A stretch of 64,000 nucleotides of DNA, from assembly GCA_916048095.2 (NCBI GenBank), contig OU696578.1, positions 1,210,798 to 1,274,797 on the forward strand. Reading direction: 5' to 3'. Positions 25,039 to 38,708 of this stretch are shown here, piece after piece. The notes under the pieces are model-generated. The model did not search any database. It was not told the DNA's origin and saw nothing but the letters and a program-made list of their open reading frames with translations. The number at the start of each line of letters is the position of its first letter. Positions within the stretch are counted from its first letter, which is position 1. Origin of the DNA: Sacculina carcini (Eukaryota; Arthropoda; Thecostraca; Sacculinidae). A program made the translations under genes and the position numbers.

Positions 25039-25447
25039 GCGAGCTGCAATTGACACAATAACAATACCGCGCCAAAAAATATTTATAAAAACAAACAACT
25101 GAAACATACAATCAAATAATTCAAACAATATGTACACACAATTGACGAACGGTAACTTTTTCATGAGTTCAACGGTGTGTATGTATGTGTGTCAGTGTGT
25201 GTGCGTGTTTGGATGTCGTCATTTTTGTGACTTTCTGGTTAATATTTTGAAGATTATCGTGTGTGTGTCATTTATCAGTACACGCATCACAGAAAGCCAA
25301 CAACACTGGCTATTGTAAACCATGCTGAGGCAAGAAAATCTCTCTCTCTCTGTGTGAGTGTTTGTGTCAGTGTGTGTGTGTGTGTGTGTCAGTGTGTGTG
25401 TGTCAGTGTGTGTGTCAGTGTGTGTTGTCTAGAGGAGAAGACACCCT
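22248..25447. other. SVOP-PTBP intergenic region
   Basis: AT-rich sequence between the SVOP 5' end and the PTBP 3' end. It contains CA repeats at 24605-24648, 24776-24795 and 24985-25036 and short TG tracts at 25174-25206 and 25365-25425. No coding exon, tRNA or clear transposon end was found. PTBP polyadenylation signals were not resolved. Confidence 0.6.
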
Positions 25448-28400
25448 TCAGATGGTCGACTTTGAGAATGAGACGCGAAGATGGTTGGCATCGCCCAACT
25501 GGTAATTGTGCATTTTCTGCAACCAAACAACATTTTTTCTGTGAGAACTGGTGTGTTTCACAACAAAATCAGCAATAGATTAATAATTCGGAGTTTGTTG
25601 GACTGAATTTCCTTCAACGCAGCGCCAGACGTTTCAGTAACAACCGAAATTCACAAGCCTATAATCTGATTTAATCTCACGATATTTAGACATTCATCGT
25701 AAACGCCATCGGAAAACGACATTCACCGGCCAATCAGAAATGATGAAGTATGAATCTATTCGTTAACATTCAAATCTTAACTTGAAAAGTTCGGATCAGA
25801 CACATAGTATGAAATAGTACCTGCTGGCACAATAAATCTATAGATATAATACAGGGCTTCTTAACATTTTCATAGGTCCATATACCCCAAATGGATTGCC
25901 TAATATGGTCTCATCCACCCTGACTTTACTTGACTGTTCAAATAATTATCACCAATCCTATCATTTGCCAGTGTGTCTTCCAGATCCACGAGTATTTCAA
26001 TAACTTGAATTTACTCTACTTTTAATACGGATTACTAGGAAAAAACATAACCATTGATAATTTAATTATATATAAACCAGTGATAATTTATAAACCAGTG
26101 TCCAGAAGTCTAGTCCCATACCCCCGGCTAAGAACTCCTGATCTAATATATCGATATATCCCCGAATCATTCCGACAACGCACGAGCCACACTTACAATC
26201 AAGGAAGAAATTGCCTCTTCCACATCGGTCATCTCAATCAAGGCCATCTTATGCTCGCGACGCTGGTATGAATCTCCGTTATCCTGGACTTCGCGTTTTC
26301 TGTCGAGCAACACGCACAAAAATGTGTATAATCTAACAAGCATTAAACTCTTAACCGACCTCATTTCCGCCAGTATAATCATATAGGATGGAACTACTAG
26401 AGAATATAACAGGTTTTTGTTGTTCTAGATCAAACAATTTAGCTGATAATTACCATATTTACCCATGTATAAGATCCCAAATTTATGATAGAATTTTTCA
26501 CTCTAAAAATAGGCGGTCTCTTATAGATGAGAATGAGTATTTAAGCTATAGCATGTAATGATACGTGATGAAACATTTATAATGGAAGTTTATATAAAAT
26601 TCAAAATTAATTTGCAGCTGATTAAAACACATCTATTTTCGGCTAATATTTAAATATTTTCATGATATTAACACATGATATTGACATGAATTATTAACAC
26701 AAAAGGATCTCTTATACACGAAAAATACGGTAATTCGTTAAATAAATATTGAACATTATCAAAAATATCACAAAAACAAGACATTCTGGTGTAAAGACTG
26801 TTAGTTGAGCTTTATATCGGGCTTACGGGAAGAACTTGAAAGCCTTGGGTTGGAACTGGGCGTCGCGGAAGGCATCGAGAATGTTTTGTTCGTTGATGTG
26901 CGGAGGAATGTTGGAGAGATGCAGCGTAGCCGACGGAGGATAGATGTTCTGATAGTTCTTGCTGCCTGGCTTCTTGAAGCGATGCAGTGGCGAGTTGACA
27001 AAGTCCTTGGTTAGTCCGAAGTCTGGCTGGCCCTCCTTGGGAAGCTGTACTGTCTGGTGCTTACTGGGCATCACGCGAATCTGTCTGCCAAACACTTTGA
27101 CACGATCCAAATGCGACAACGCTGCCACAACACACAAACAAACATACACACAACGATCTCAATGTGAGGCGGGATTTGTATGATCCCGAAAAGGAGCACG
27201 AAAATCTCTTTTTATATTCCCGCACACGACAACTGGATTCAACATAGCGAGGCTTGAATAAAGCAAATAGATACAAGATACATTAGCAAAAACAAAAGAT
27301 ATATTAAGATATTAAACGTATATTAAATATATATAAAAACAGATTAAATTATTTAATCAATTCAAGATATGAAATCTTCCAAAAATTCAACGTTAGTTTC
27401 TTAATATACGTAACATTGATATAAATTCTAAAATATGGAAAATTTGTTCACAACCAATGCTCAGTGGATATTACGCAATAGTTTACTTGCTTATTTTGAT
27501 AGATTTCTTTGGATCCGAATAGAGCAAAATATAAAAATGAGCATAGTGAAATATTGAGATACCTAAATTTGCCTGTTGTGGTTCGGACATTTGAATGAGG
27601 GCGTTGTTCTTTTTGTTGAATAAAATCTTCACACGCTGCACGTCTCCGTAAACACCTTGAAAAAGTAATAAAAAAGTACGATAAACATATGACCAAACAG
27701 TGACGTTATATATGAACATTGAGGTTATTGGTAACACACACACACACACCGTCTTTTCAGGTGTATAAGAGAACCCTTCAAATCCTAGGCCAAAAATTTA
27801 GGAAATTCTCTTGTTAGTAACGAATAACTTTATTCATCAAAAAAAGCATTAGAATTCATCATCGCTGTCTAATGAGAAATATCAATTGAAGTCGGTGTTT
27901 CGGCATCAGAGGAGTCATCAAATGATATCTGATGATGAAATATTTCATCATCAGATATCATTACACAATGATGCTAAAACACTGGACTTACTCCCATGTA
28001 TAAGAAACACATTATTTTTAAAGTGAGAACTTGGACCAAAAACAGTCCCTTATACATGTGAAAAAACGGTACACACACACACACACACACGTATGTTCAT
28101 TGCAGTGAAACTCCACATTTGCAAGTAGCGAATATTCGACAATACCGGAGACCTTGTGGAGTCATACTTTGTGGATCTATTTAAGCTGATGGAACCGTGA
28201 TTAAGAACGGCTGACTTGGGTCCAGGGTTTAGTAGAGTCGTTTACGAAGCGTGAAACACAGTATGAAATTGTGCGACAGAAGTATTGAGTATTGAATATT
28301 GGCCAAGCGATGGAAATTAGACGACAGACAGATAGAGAGAGAGAGAGAGATATTTGAAAGACGTACCGAAAAGAGTGAACAAGGCTTCAGGCGATACCAT

Positions 28401-31400
28401 CTAAGCCAGACACACACATAGGTCGAAACGTAGCGGAAACACACACACACACACACGCACACACACACGCACACAGACACATAGTTGAGGTAAGGTTTTC
28501 AGTAAGTCAGTCAGCGGAAACAGGTGGTAATGCGATCGAAGCCAGGACAGACTAAGTCATGGTTGGCGCACATATGAGTGAAAAAATGCTCGTAGGTCAA
28601 AATCACAACTTGAATGTGCAAATATTATTATTCATTGATTTCTGCTCGTTGCAGAAGTCAATTCAACCCACAAAAAACAACAACACAACAGTCTGTGTGA
28701 GTATTCAGGAGTGCTTCATAAAACTATCCACATGGATGCCGGAAACGGTGCATGTATAAAATTGAAACAGATGAATAAGTAAATAAATACAATAAAATGT
28801 AATATACAAGAAAACTATATTGTGAAATATAAATGATAAATGAAATATAAACTGAAAGATGAAATTTAAAACAGCTGTAAACACAAATATTCACGTTAAA
28901 ATGGAATAAAAGCAAAAACATGAACAACTTTATATAGCAAGGTAACGAAATATTTTAAGAATAGAATAAGCTATTTCAGTTATATAAATTTTTGATTGGA
29001 TGATTTCATTTGCTTTGTTGAGTATTTGTTTTGTTTCTTTCTTGATTAGCTTTCACATCTTCCTGACTAAACCTTTACTTTTCCAACTCCTTTTCTCTCT
29101 AAACCTTTTGGTTAGCTTCCTGTACACATGAGGCCACCGCAGGGTGGTAATAGTGCACTTGCACTCTTCCCCCATGCTACTGAACTTGTCTGTAATTAGT
29201 AATATTAATAATAGTAATTTTAGAATGACGTAAGAAATGAGGAAATTGAGTACTGACATCTTCGTCGAGGTTCGACACCAACAGAACGCAGCCAGCCAGA
29301 GCTTGGCCAGCCATTCTGTTCAGCCCGAGGACCGCATTTATGCCGAGGCCGCCAGGTATCATGCCCATACCGCCAAACGGCACTGAACAGACAAATTAAA
29401 ATAATCACCAACAGAAACGGCGAATCCTCGCCAAATTAAATTTGTGCACGTGTGAAAAATACATGATGAGTCTGATTTAGTAGATAATTTATTTAGTGGT
29501 ATTATTTTAATCATTTTATTTATTGAATTAATTTTTAATACAGCAAATTTCTAATTAAAACGAGACAAAATCAATTTGATTGTCATTTCAAATCGATATA
29601 TACATATATATATACAATAATGTGTAAATGGAATCAAATAAATTCAAAAAAAGAATCAAGAGTACAAAAATAAAACATTAATTATCACAAATGATAAAAT
29701 TTAGATTGGAACATATTGGAAGTAGAAAATTTAGTAATGATACCTAGTATTGCTCTTCTCGTTTCAACAGAATAATAATCATAACAATCATAACAATAAT
29801 AACAATAATAATCATAATAATAATCATAATAATAATCATAACAATAATAATCATAAAAATCGTAACAATAATAATAATAATATTCATAAAAATCATAACA
29901 ATAATAATAATAACAATAATAATAATAATCATCATCATAATGAGTGTTTGTGTGAGCTCACCTCCAAGGCCAGGATGAAAGCCACCAGCCAACGATGGAG
30001 CGAGGTTGTGAAGCCCAAACGAGGGAAGAACCCCAGGATTACCGGCGCCTGATCGAGAAAACCACAGTCATTTTGAGTTTAAGTATATGCTACCCCTATG
30101 ATCCCACTTCAAATGTTAACTCTCATATTTTTTTCAAATATGCATTAAGAATTTTGACACTTCTTTCAGCTAAAATACATACATTGTCCATAATTATCCA
30201 ATTAATTGATCAAAAACAATATCTTGAGCAACATTTGTTGAAGAAAAAATCGACCAAAAACAAATGGTTTAAATATTTCACCAGAGGATAATTTTGCCAG
30301 AAAGTTGAGAATAATTCTGTGAGGCAATCAAACACGATGAATACAACTCTTAACGCAAGTCAGTGAATGAGTGAGTGAGTGAGTGAGTGAGTGAATGAGT
30401 GAATAAGTGAGTGAGTGAGTGAGTGAATGAGTGAGTGAATGAGTGAGTGAATGAGTGAGTGAGTGAGTGAGTGAATGAGTGAGTGAGTGAGTGAATGAGT
30501 GAGTGAATGAATGAGTGAGTGAGTGAATGAGTTCGCACCGAAAATGAATGCAGAATCCACTAGGGGATCTCCCGTCGGAAGATTGGGATTGGTGAAATCA
30601 CGAGATTTCTCATTGTTGTATTTCACATTGAGACTGGTGAGCTTGGAGAATTCAATCCGCAGTGTACAGCAGGAATTATACACATTTTGACCATCCAATT
30701 GCTGAACACACACACACACGCACAAACACACACAAACACACACGCACACACACAAAGATTGGAGTAGAATTTTCATTTATGTTCCGCTTGCAGATTTGCA
30801 GATGAAAGTCAAATTGGATGTTAGATGTTTTCTTCCAAAAAATATCCACATTCTTGCGGCTAACGTTACGACAAAAAAGCGATAATTTATCATATTGAAT
30901 ATTAAAATATATTGGAGAATTTAATGGCTACATATAATGCGTGCACAATAAATTAAATTGCCACAGAAAAAAAGATTTATTAGACGTATTATATATGAAT
31001 TTTGGCATTAAATGACGTTAAAATATATTCAAAAATATTTCACTACCGCTATCAATATGGCGTAGTAATCCGTAACCCTTTTCCCACTTATTCCCAACTT
31101 GACAATCAATTCATTGATCAGCATGTGGGAAATTCCCCTCAAGTTACCGACAACTGGTCTAAATTTCTATAGCTATAAGACACAGTATAGGTGAGCGGAC
31201 ATATCTTCATATATCAGATATATTACAGTGGTAACATGGTCTAAATATGGTGGTAGCATGGTGGTAATACTGTAGTAACATAGTGGCAATATGGTGGTAA
31301 CGTAGTGGAAATATGGTGGTAACGTAGTGGTAATATAGTGGTAACATGGTGGTAATATAGTGGTAACATAGTGGTAATATGGTGGTAACACGGTAGGAAC

Positions 31401-33264
31401 ATATGGTGGTATATGGTGGAAATATGGTGGTAGCATGGTGGAAATATGGTGGTAATATGGTGGTAATGTGGTGGAGATATGGTGGTAATACGGTAGTAAC
31501 ATAGAGGTAATATGGTGGTAACATAGTGGTAATATGGTAGTAACATAGAGGTAATATGGTGGTGACATAGTGGTAATATGATGGTAACATAGTGGTAATA
31601 TGGTGGTAACATGGTGGAAATATGATGGTAACGGCGGCTTACCAGTTTAGAAGCCTGGGCCACAATAACATCGGCGTACTGAATCAGTGCCTGGAAGGTG
31701 CCGTTCTTGGTGAAGGTGACAATCTTCAGCACCTTACCGACTCGCGAAAATATCTGATCAAACAGAAATTTGCATGAGACAAAAAATCATAATTTTGCAC
31801 TGACTGGCAAAAATTGCTGATTGTCGTGTGGGCAGATTATAAAAATAATATATCTCGAAATTTCGCCTTCCACTGAAATAAACTTATCCTAGTTAGCTTC
31901 AAAATATACTTGAAAATCAGAAGAATACATTTGTTTGGATCTAACAACAATCATATTGAATTTTGGTTTGAAAATATCAAATATTTTATTTATATTATAA
32001 GCGCCATAATTTCTTACTTCATTGGGTGTGCGTAAATAGAACAAAGGTTGGTTTAAAACAGTTTTATTAACAATTGTATGCTTCTTTTAATTGTAACTAT
32101 TGTATATAATATAATATTTATTGTTCTTGATGGTTATTTTTGACTTATTTAGTCATATTTATATTTATTCTTGTTTATTCATGGTTGTTATTTACTGAAT
32201 CACATATTTATTGTTGATTTTTATTATTTATTGAGGAACGTGGGCGGAGTGACATTATGGAGTGTTATCGGATGATGGTTTATTATGTATTCATTATTTT
32301 ATTTTCCAACTCTCTTTCTAGAATTTTTTATTTTCGAACTCTCTTTCTCTCTGAATCTTTTGGTTAGCGTCCAGTATATGGGGCCACCTTAGGGTGGTAA
32401 TAGTGCTTGCACTCTTCCTCCATGCTACTGGATTTGCCTGTAATTAATGATAATAATATAAATTATAATCAACATTCTGTCGTATTCCTGTCGAAATATC
32501 ACGTCGTAAAGTAAATAGCGGTAATATTTTACCTGAAATACGCCACAACAATTGATATAACTTAACAAGTCCTGCATGAAAAAGGCAATTTGCGTTGACA
32601 GAACAAGACCTATTCGATATATCGTCTATGTTCACAGTGCAGAACCGAATACACTAGGAAAACACGCGACCAGCCATGCACATTTCCGCTATGACAAATA
32701 TCCTTACTCACAAGCATGTGGCATTGAACTCATTCATTCATAGCACAAACCCCCACACACCCAAGTACCCCATCACCCAACAACACCCCACCATACCACG
32801 CACCCACAAGTGTATTGTGAGTCAAGAACAATGGGTGTCTAGATCTCAAATGGCCGTCTGATAAAAAGATAGTATTATTCCAACGATTGATAATTTCCTA
32901 CAAGGATCACATATATAAAATCGCCTCTAGTATAGATACATTGAAACAACTGCAAAATTAATTCAGTAATAGAATAGTCAAATCAAACTGTGATTTAAAT
33001 ATAAAGTTAAAAAATACCATGCTTAAACAAGCTGAAAATTGTTTTGAACAAGAACTTGGAAATTAAACATTAGTAACGTTGGAAAATTCGTTATTTAATA
33101 TTTTTCCCTCGATGAACATTGGCGTTATCATAACTTTCCCTACTTGAAGCCATGATAGTTATATTAGTTAGTTAGTTAGATATTTATATATAGTTCATGG
33201 TATATAGACACTCAGCCTGAAGTACAACATGACACCATGTTCCGGAGCTGTTGTGGTGAAGTCC

Positions 33265-33295
<31 letters not shown>

Positions 33296-36200
33296 ACATG
33301 TATGCGTGTGTGTGTGTTTGTCACAAGAGGCATGACGAAGCAGAAGAGCAAACGTGGATGAGGAGGAAGAGCAGCAGAAAACAAGGAGAGGAAGGAGAAC
33401 GAGCAGAAGAGAGAACAAGGAGAGGTGGACGGTGATGGAGTGTGACGGCACCTGGTGGAGAACATCAAGGGTGACTGGATACACCATATGCTCTATGATG
33501 ACTCGCAGCACCGTGTTGGGCCCGCCCTGAGTCTCACCGCCGCTGGACATGGCCTGTGCTGCCTGTAGAGCAGCCTGGGCCGACAAATTCTGGCGCAGAA
33601 AAACATCAACAGCTCAATCTTCCACAACGTCAACAGTATGACGTCGGCAAGAAGTGTGTCCAGTTTTTGAATTCGAATTAGAAGTCCCCACCAGAACAAC
33701 ACAATCCCTATTTATTGAGGTAGATAAAATACCGTAGAATTTCTGTTTGAACGGTAGCCTCAAAAAGAACGTTACTTTGAATAATTATTCTCTTTTGGCA
33801 ATAGCTACGACTGAATGACATTTTATTAGTTAATTTGTGATTACTTATCAGAAATCACTACTTGTGTCATATATATATGCATACGTTACCCGGTTCTTTT
33901 TTCTTCGATAACATGCACCGTATCTTCTCAAAAATTCCTACAAGCTAGTAAAAAATAGAGCGACACCCTCTCGGTGGTTCCCAACCTTATTCAGCTTGTA
34001 ACCCAATTTAGCATCCCATATTAAGCATGTTACCCCTTTGTTACTGTACATGTTACTGTAAGCATTCACACACACACACACACGCGCGCGTGCACACACA
34101 ACTATATATAACACGCCATATGACCAATACAATATCCACACAATGCAAACAATAAACATAATATGCTAAGTTAACATTAATCCCAATACAAGGTACCGCA
34201 ATGTTTTCTTGAATTTCAGAATTCTTAACATTTTCCTGTCACCCCTACATTACCCCCGAACAATTGCTATATTACCCCCAGGGGGTAATTTACCCCCAGG
34301 TTGGGAACCACTGCTCTAACTGAACGGCACCACGGTGGAAGAGTTTGAAGAATAGAACGGCATGTCGTTCAAATAGAGATTTTACGGCGGTTTTGGTCAA
34401 TGATATGGTTGGAATATCTCACTGCATTCGAGTGGGCCTGGTCGGTTTTCAACTCGCGATGGTTGGAGAACTGCATGAAGACCAGACGACCTCGAAGCTG
34501 CAATGGTCTGTTCGTGTAGCAGGAGACCATATGAGAGGCCGAACACTCGTCTGCCATTTCGAGAAACGCCTGCGATCATGACACCAGATAAGTAAGGATA
34601 ATTCAGGCGGAACAGGTTTGAAGAGAAGCAGGATGTAACGGCTAGGGGACGTTTAGTCTGGCTTCACTCCCGACTCTCTTTGTTAGGCTAGGTAAGGCTG
34701 GGTTAGATTAGGAGGGCCGGGACTAAAGATAGACCAAACGTACCCTAGACGTAACATCCCTAGCTACACTTTGAGTGTCAAACAAGGACTAGAAACACGA
34801 ACCCCATGAGAAAATCAAGAACAGCAGCCAACTACTACACGATCAAAAGGAGTTTCCGCTACATCTCTGTACTGAGTATGTAAACACACAGAAGATTACA
34901 CTTCAAAGAGAGATATATAAACAGAGAAAACTAACTTCACTGGACTTGATGTTTTCTAACTGACTGACTGGTCTCCAGATTAATTTTGAGAGAGACCTGG
35001 GCGCAGTTAGTGAGGGAACGTATATACCGTACCCACCGTGAACTTCACTGGGAAAATGGTGATTGATTTCCCGGATAACTCGACTAAACATTCGAGAAGT
35101 AGTCAGTTCTTAAATCACAGTATGAATAGTACATAGATATATATCTACGTCTATCTATGGCATGTGGCATCTGTGATGAAATATCTACGATAATTTCCAT
35201 ATCGACTTGTGTATTATATGGCTGAGAATCGCTGCACCTAGACAACTGAGTGAGTCTTGAGTACCAATGTCTGATCTCGCCGCGTCTGAACACAACTCCA
35301 CAGAGAGCAATGAAGAGAAACTATCTGAAAGCTGTAGTCATTGATGTTCCCAGCACAGACCTCCAATTATCCATTATTGATTGACAACAAAGCTATTTGG
35401 CTAATGACGATAATCGGAATAATTGAGCTCCGGACAACAAATCGCGCTTTGATCAGTTGAAGCCCGGTAAATAAACACTCAATTGTTCCTTGGAGAATTT
35501 CTGCCATTGGCCATTTACAAAATGAATATGTTTTGAGGAAAAATATATTGACTCTAAATCTAAATGGTTCTTAACCTGTGAGGAATTCCCCACTGGTGGG
35601 GAATGAAAGAGTTGTCAAGTGGCAAGCTAAAGGTCGGATAGAACAGGACAACTATGTGCGTGTTTTTATCAATTCAAATTCGTTTATTTTTGTTCCTAAT
35701 AACCTCTTGACATTTACTTTGACGTAACAACTGAATTTGTTGAATTTATCAGCGCTGTAGAAAATGAGCAGTTGGCTCATTAAGAAGTGGGAAATCAGAG
35801 AAAAAAGGTTAAGAACCACTGAGTTAAATTCATTCTAACCTGATATAATCATTCACATAAAACGGTAAATTTGCATATTGGCTTGATTCATTTGCTTCCT
35901 GAAAAAAGTGGTATGCTTAACCCAGGCAGATGTTAAAGGTTAAATAAAGGTTAAATGCCTAATTGGCAGCTGCTACACGGGAAGAAGCCGAAGCTTATGA
36001 ACACACAGGCGTGCCCCGTGCAGCTCGCTGCCACCGCAGAACCGACCCTCTCCACGCTATGGCGCCACAAGGACGTAAGACGTATTAGAGAGGGCCACCT
36101 CCCCAGAATGCATGGCACAACTCATGACTGATATCTGGTACCATCATTTTCTGCTGGGTGGACAGGGGCTGTGGGATTGTAGAATTCGCCCAATGAAATT

Positions 36201-37004
36201 CTGCTCCGCCGGGTTTTGAACCACGGACGTGAGGAGCCCGCTTGTGAGGCGGGTGTGCTAACAACTGCACCACGGAGTCCACAAAGTCCACACCACATGT
36301 TCACAAGTTTGAAATTCGAGTAAAAAAATGCGTTCTATTCACAAGAGGACCATGCAAATTTTGAGGCAAAATTTCACATGAAAAACGAAAAATTTATATT
36401 ATAAATTCAGCCAATTAACACCAGGTGAGTTTTGTATATTGATCATTTTCCACCCATAGCCGTAGCAACCGCTCCCCGTACCCCCCGGCCGGGGGGCCCC
36501 GAGTGTTGAGGGACCCCGTTGCTTCACGTATGACATAAAAAATTATCATATTATGTATAGCCTTTACCTTTTTGCTCAGATGGTTTCACCTGAGCTTGTA
36601 TTATGTGATTATGTATAATAAATAAATTCATTATTTGATGGTTTATTTATAATGGGGGCCCTAAGTGTTGCCTTCGGGGGGGCCCCAACTGTTGCCTTCG
36701 GGGGGGCCCCAAGTGTTGCCTTCGGGGGGGGGGGGTCTCATAAGTCCTCGCAACGGCTCTGTTCCCACCGCTCCAATACACACGTACTCAGATGGCCAAC
36801 AGACCAGGAAAAACTGGTTGCTTTTCGGATAATCCCCACTCGAAGAGAACACCGGTTACAATGAGATTCGCCGGCATAATCCGCCTGCAATTCGATTGCT
36901 AACACACCAACCTGTATTCCGGCGTTGAAAGCTGTTTTGCTGGACAACGTGCAAGAGCCAATGTAATTGCGACATAGCTTGTGCCTATAGCCTGTATAGC
37001 CTGA

Positions 37005-37079
<75 letters not shown>

Positions 37080-37197
37080 TGTGTGTGTGTGTGTGTGTGT
37101 TTCACAGCGTGTGTGAATATGAAGTCAATCACGATTTACAGACACACACACACACACTCACACACCCACACACCCACACCCACATACATACATACGT

Positions 37198-37258
<61 letters not shown>

Positions 37259-37411
37259 ATACAGGTGCGACCTAACACACCGCGCCGCGTTTTTTCCAAT
37301 AACCAAAAACCTCATTCAGCGATTGAAGCGAAAGCATTGCAAAGCCACGTAGAAAAACACAAACTAAGTTAGTATATATATATATGTGTGTGTGTATCTA
37401 TGTATGTGTAT

Positions 37412-37443
<32 letters not shown>

Positions 37444-38194
37444 AGCAAAAAACCGATATAACCAATGCATTATTCTTTGAAAATGGGCGTAAGGAAATTG
37501 TTGATTCCTGTTGAGACACAGCATGGTGAATGGTGAATAAAAGCACTCAAAACGTGCATATGCACAAGCATGGTTTTGACAGAAAGAATCATTGATGTGC
37601 AATGGTGTTAAATCAGTGGTTCTCAACCTTTTTTCTCTGATTCCTCACTTCTTAATGAGCCATTTCATCATTTTACACAACAGCGATGATAAATTCAATA
37701 AATTCAGTTGTTACATCAAAGTGAATGTCAAGAGGACATTGGAAACAAAAATAAACGAATTTGAATAGATAAAAACACACATAGTTGTCCTGTTCTGTCC
37801 GACCTTTAGCTTCCCACTTGGCAGCTCTTCCGTTCCCCACCAGTGGGGAATTCCCCACAGGTTAAAAACCACTACTTTAAATGAAGATTGAATACAAGAT
37901 GGAGAGAAAATACATCGCGTAAAAACGAAACGACCACTTTCTCTCAGGCCTGGCTGAGTTTTTATCGTGTGCTGTTTCTGCGCTCATTATATCCACGAAT
38001 ATTGCCTCATATGAAAAACACTGCTTACACACACACACACAAACCTACCTGATTTTTGCCCTTCAGCACGAGAACGTTGGTTACCCTGCCGAAATGTATG
38101 CCAAGATGAATGACCTCAGCCTCTGTGATATCGTTGGGAATGCCACGAATATGCACCACACGACTGGGCTTGTTATCCAACTTAGCCTGCACAT

Positions 38195-38293
<99 letters not shown>

Positions 38294-38665
38294 CTCTTGC
38301 ATAATTATATACAATATACAATGTAACAGATACGACCCTGGATGAAGGGCAGTGAATGATAGCTTTTTGTGGAAAAGTCACAAAAATTTAGAAAGACTAT
38401 GAGATCTAGATATGAATTAAAATTAAAACTGTATAAAAGTGTCGTGTAAAAGGTTACGTCAAGCCATTCCAAATTATTGACAGATAGCTAAAATGCGTTC
38501 AATAAAAAGAGAAGAAATCGCCATAAATTATCAAGTGATTCGAAAGCACAACATTGATTTCTCCACGAAAATACGTACGTAAAAAAGTAAGAACTTTTTG
38601 AGCATACTGCAGACCACGAAGTGTATGAAAGCATTTCCTGACGAAATGTCACTGTGTGTGTCTCT

Positions 38666-38708
<43 letters not shown>

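Noticed and set aside
31173..31732. Reading frames of Tyr/His/Thr-rich peptide before PTBP exon 6
   Set aside because: Produced by the 20-23 bp minisatellite. Only the part from 31643 to 31753 is a real exon.
33202..33445. Reading frame with Glu/Arg-rich segment on the + strand beside PTBP exon 5
   Set aside because: Purine-rich intronic sequence opposite the PTBP strand, without a domain or splice sites.
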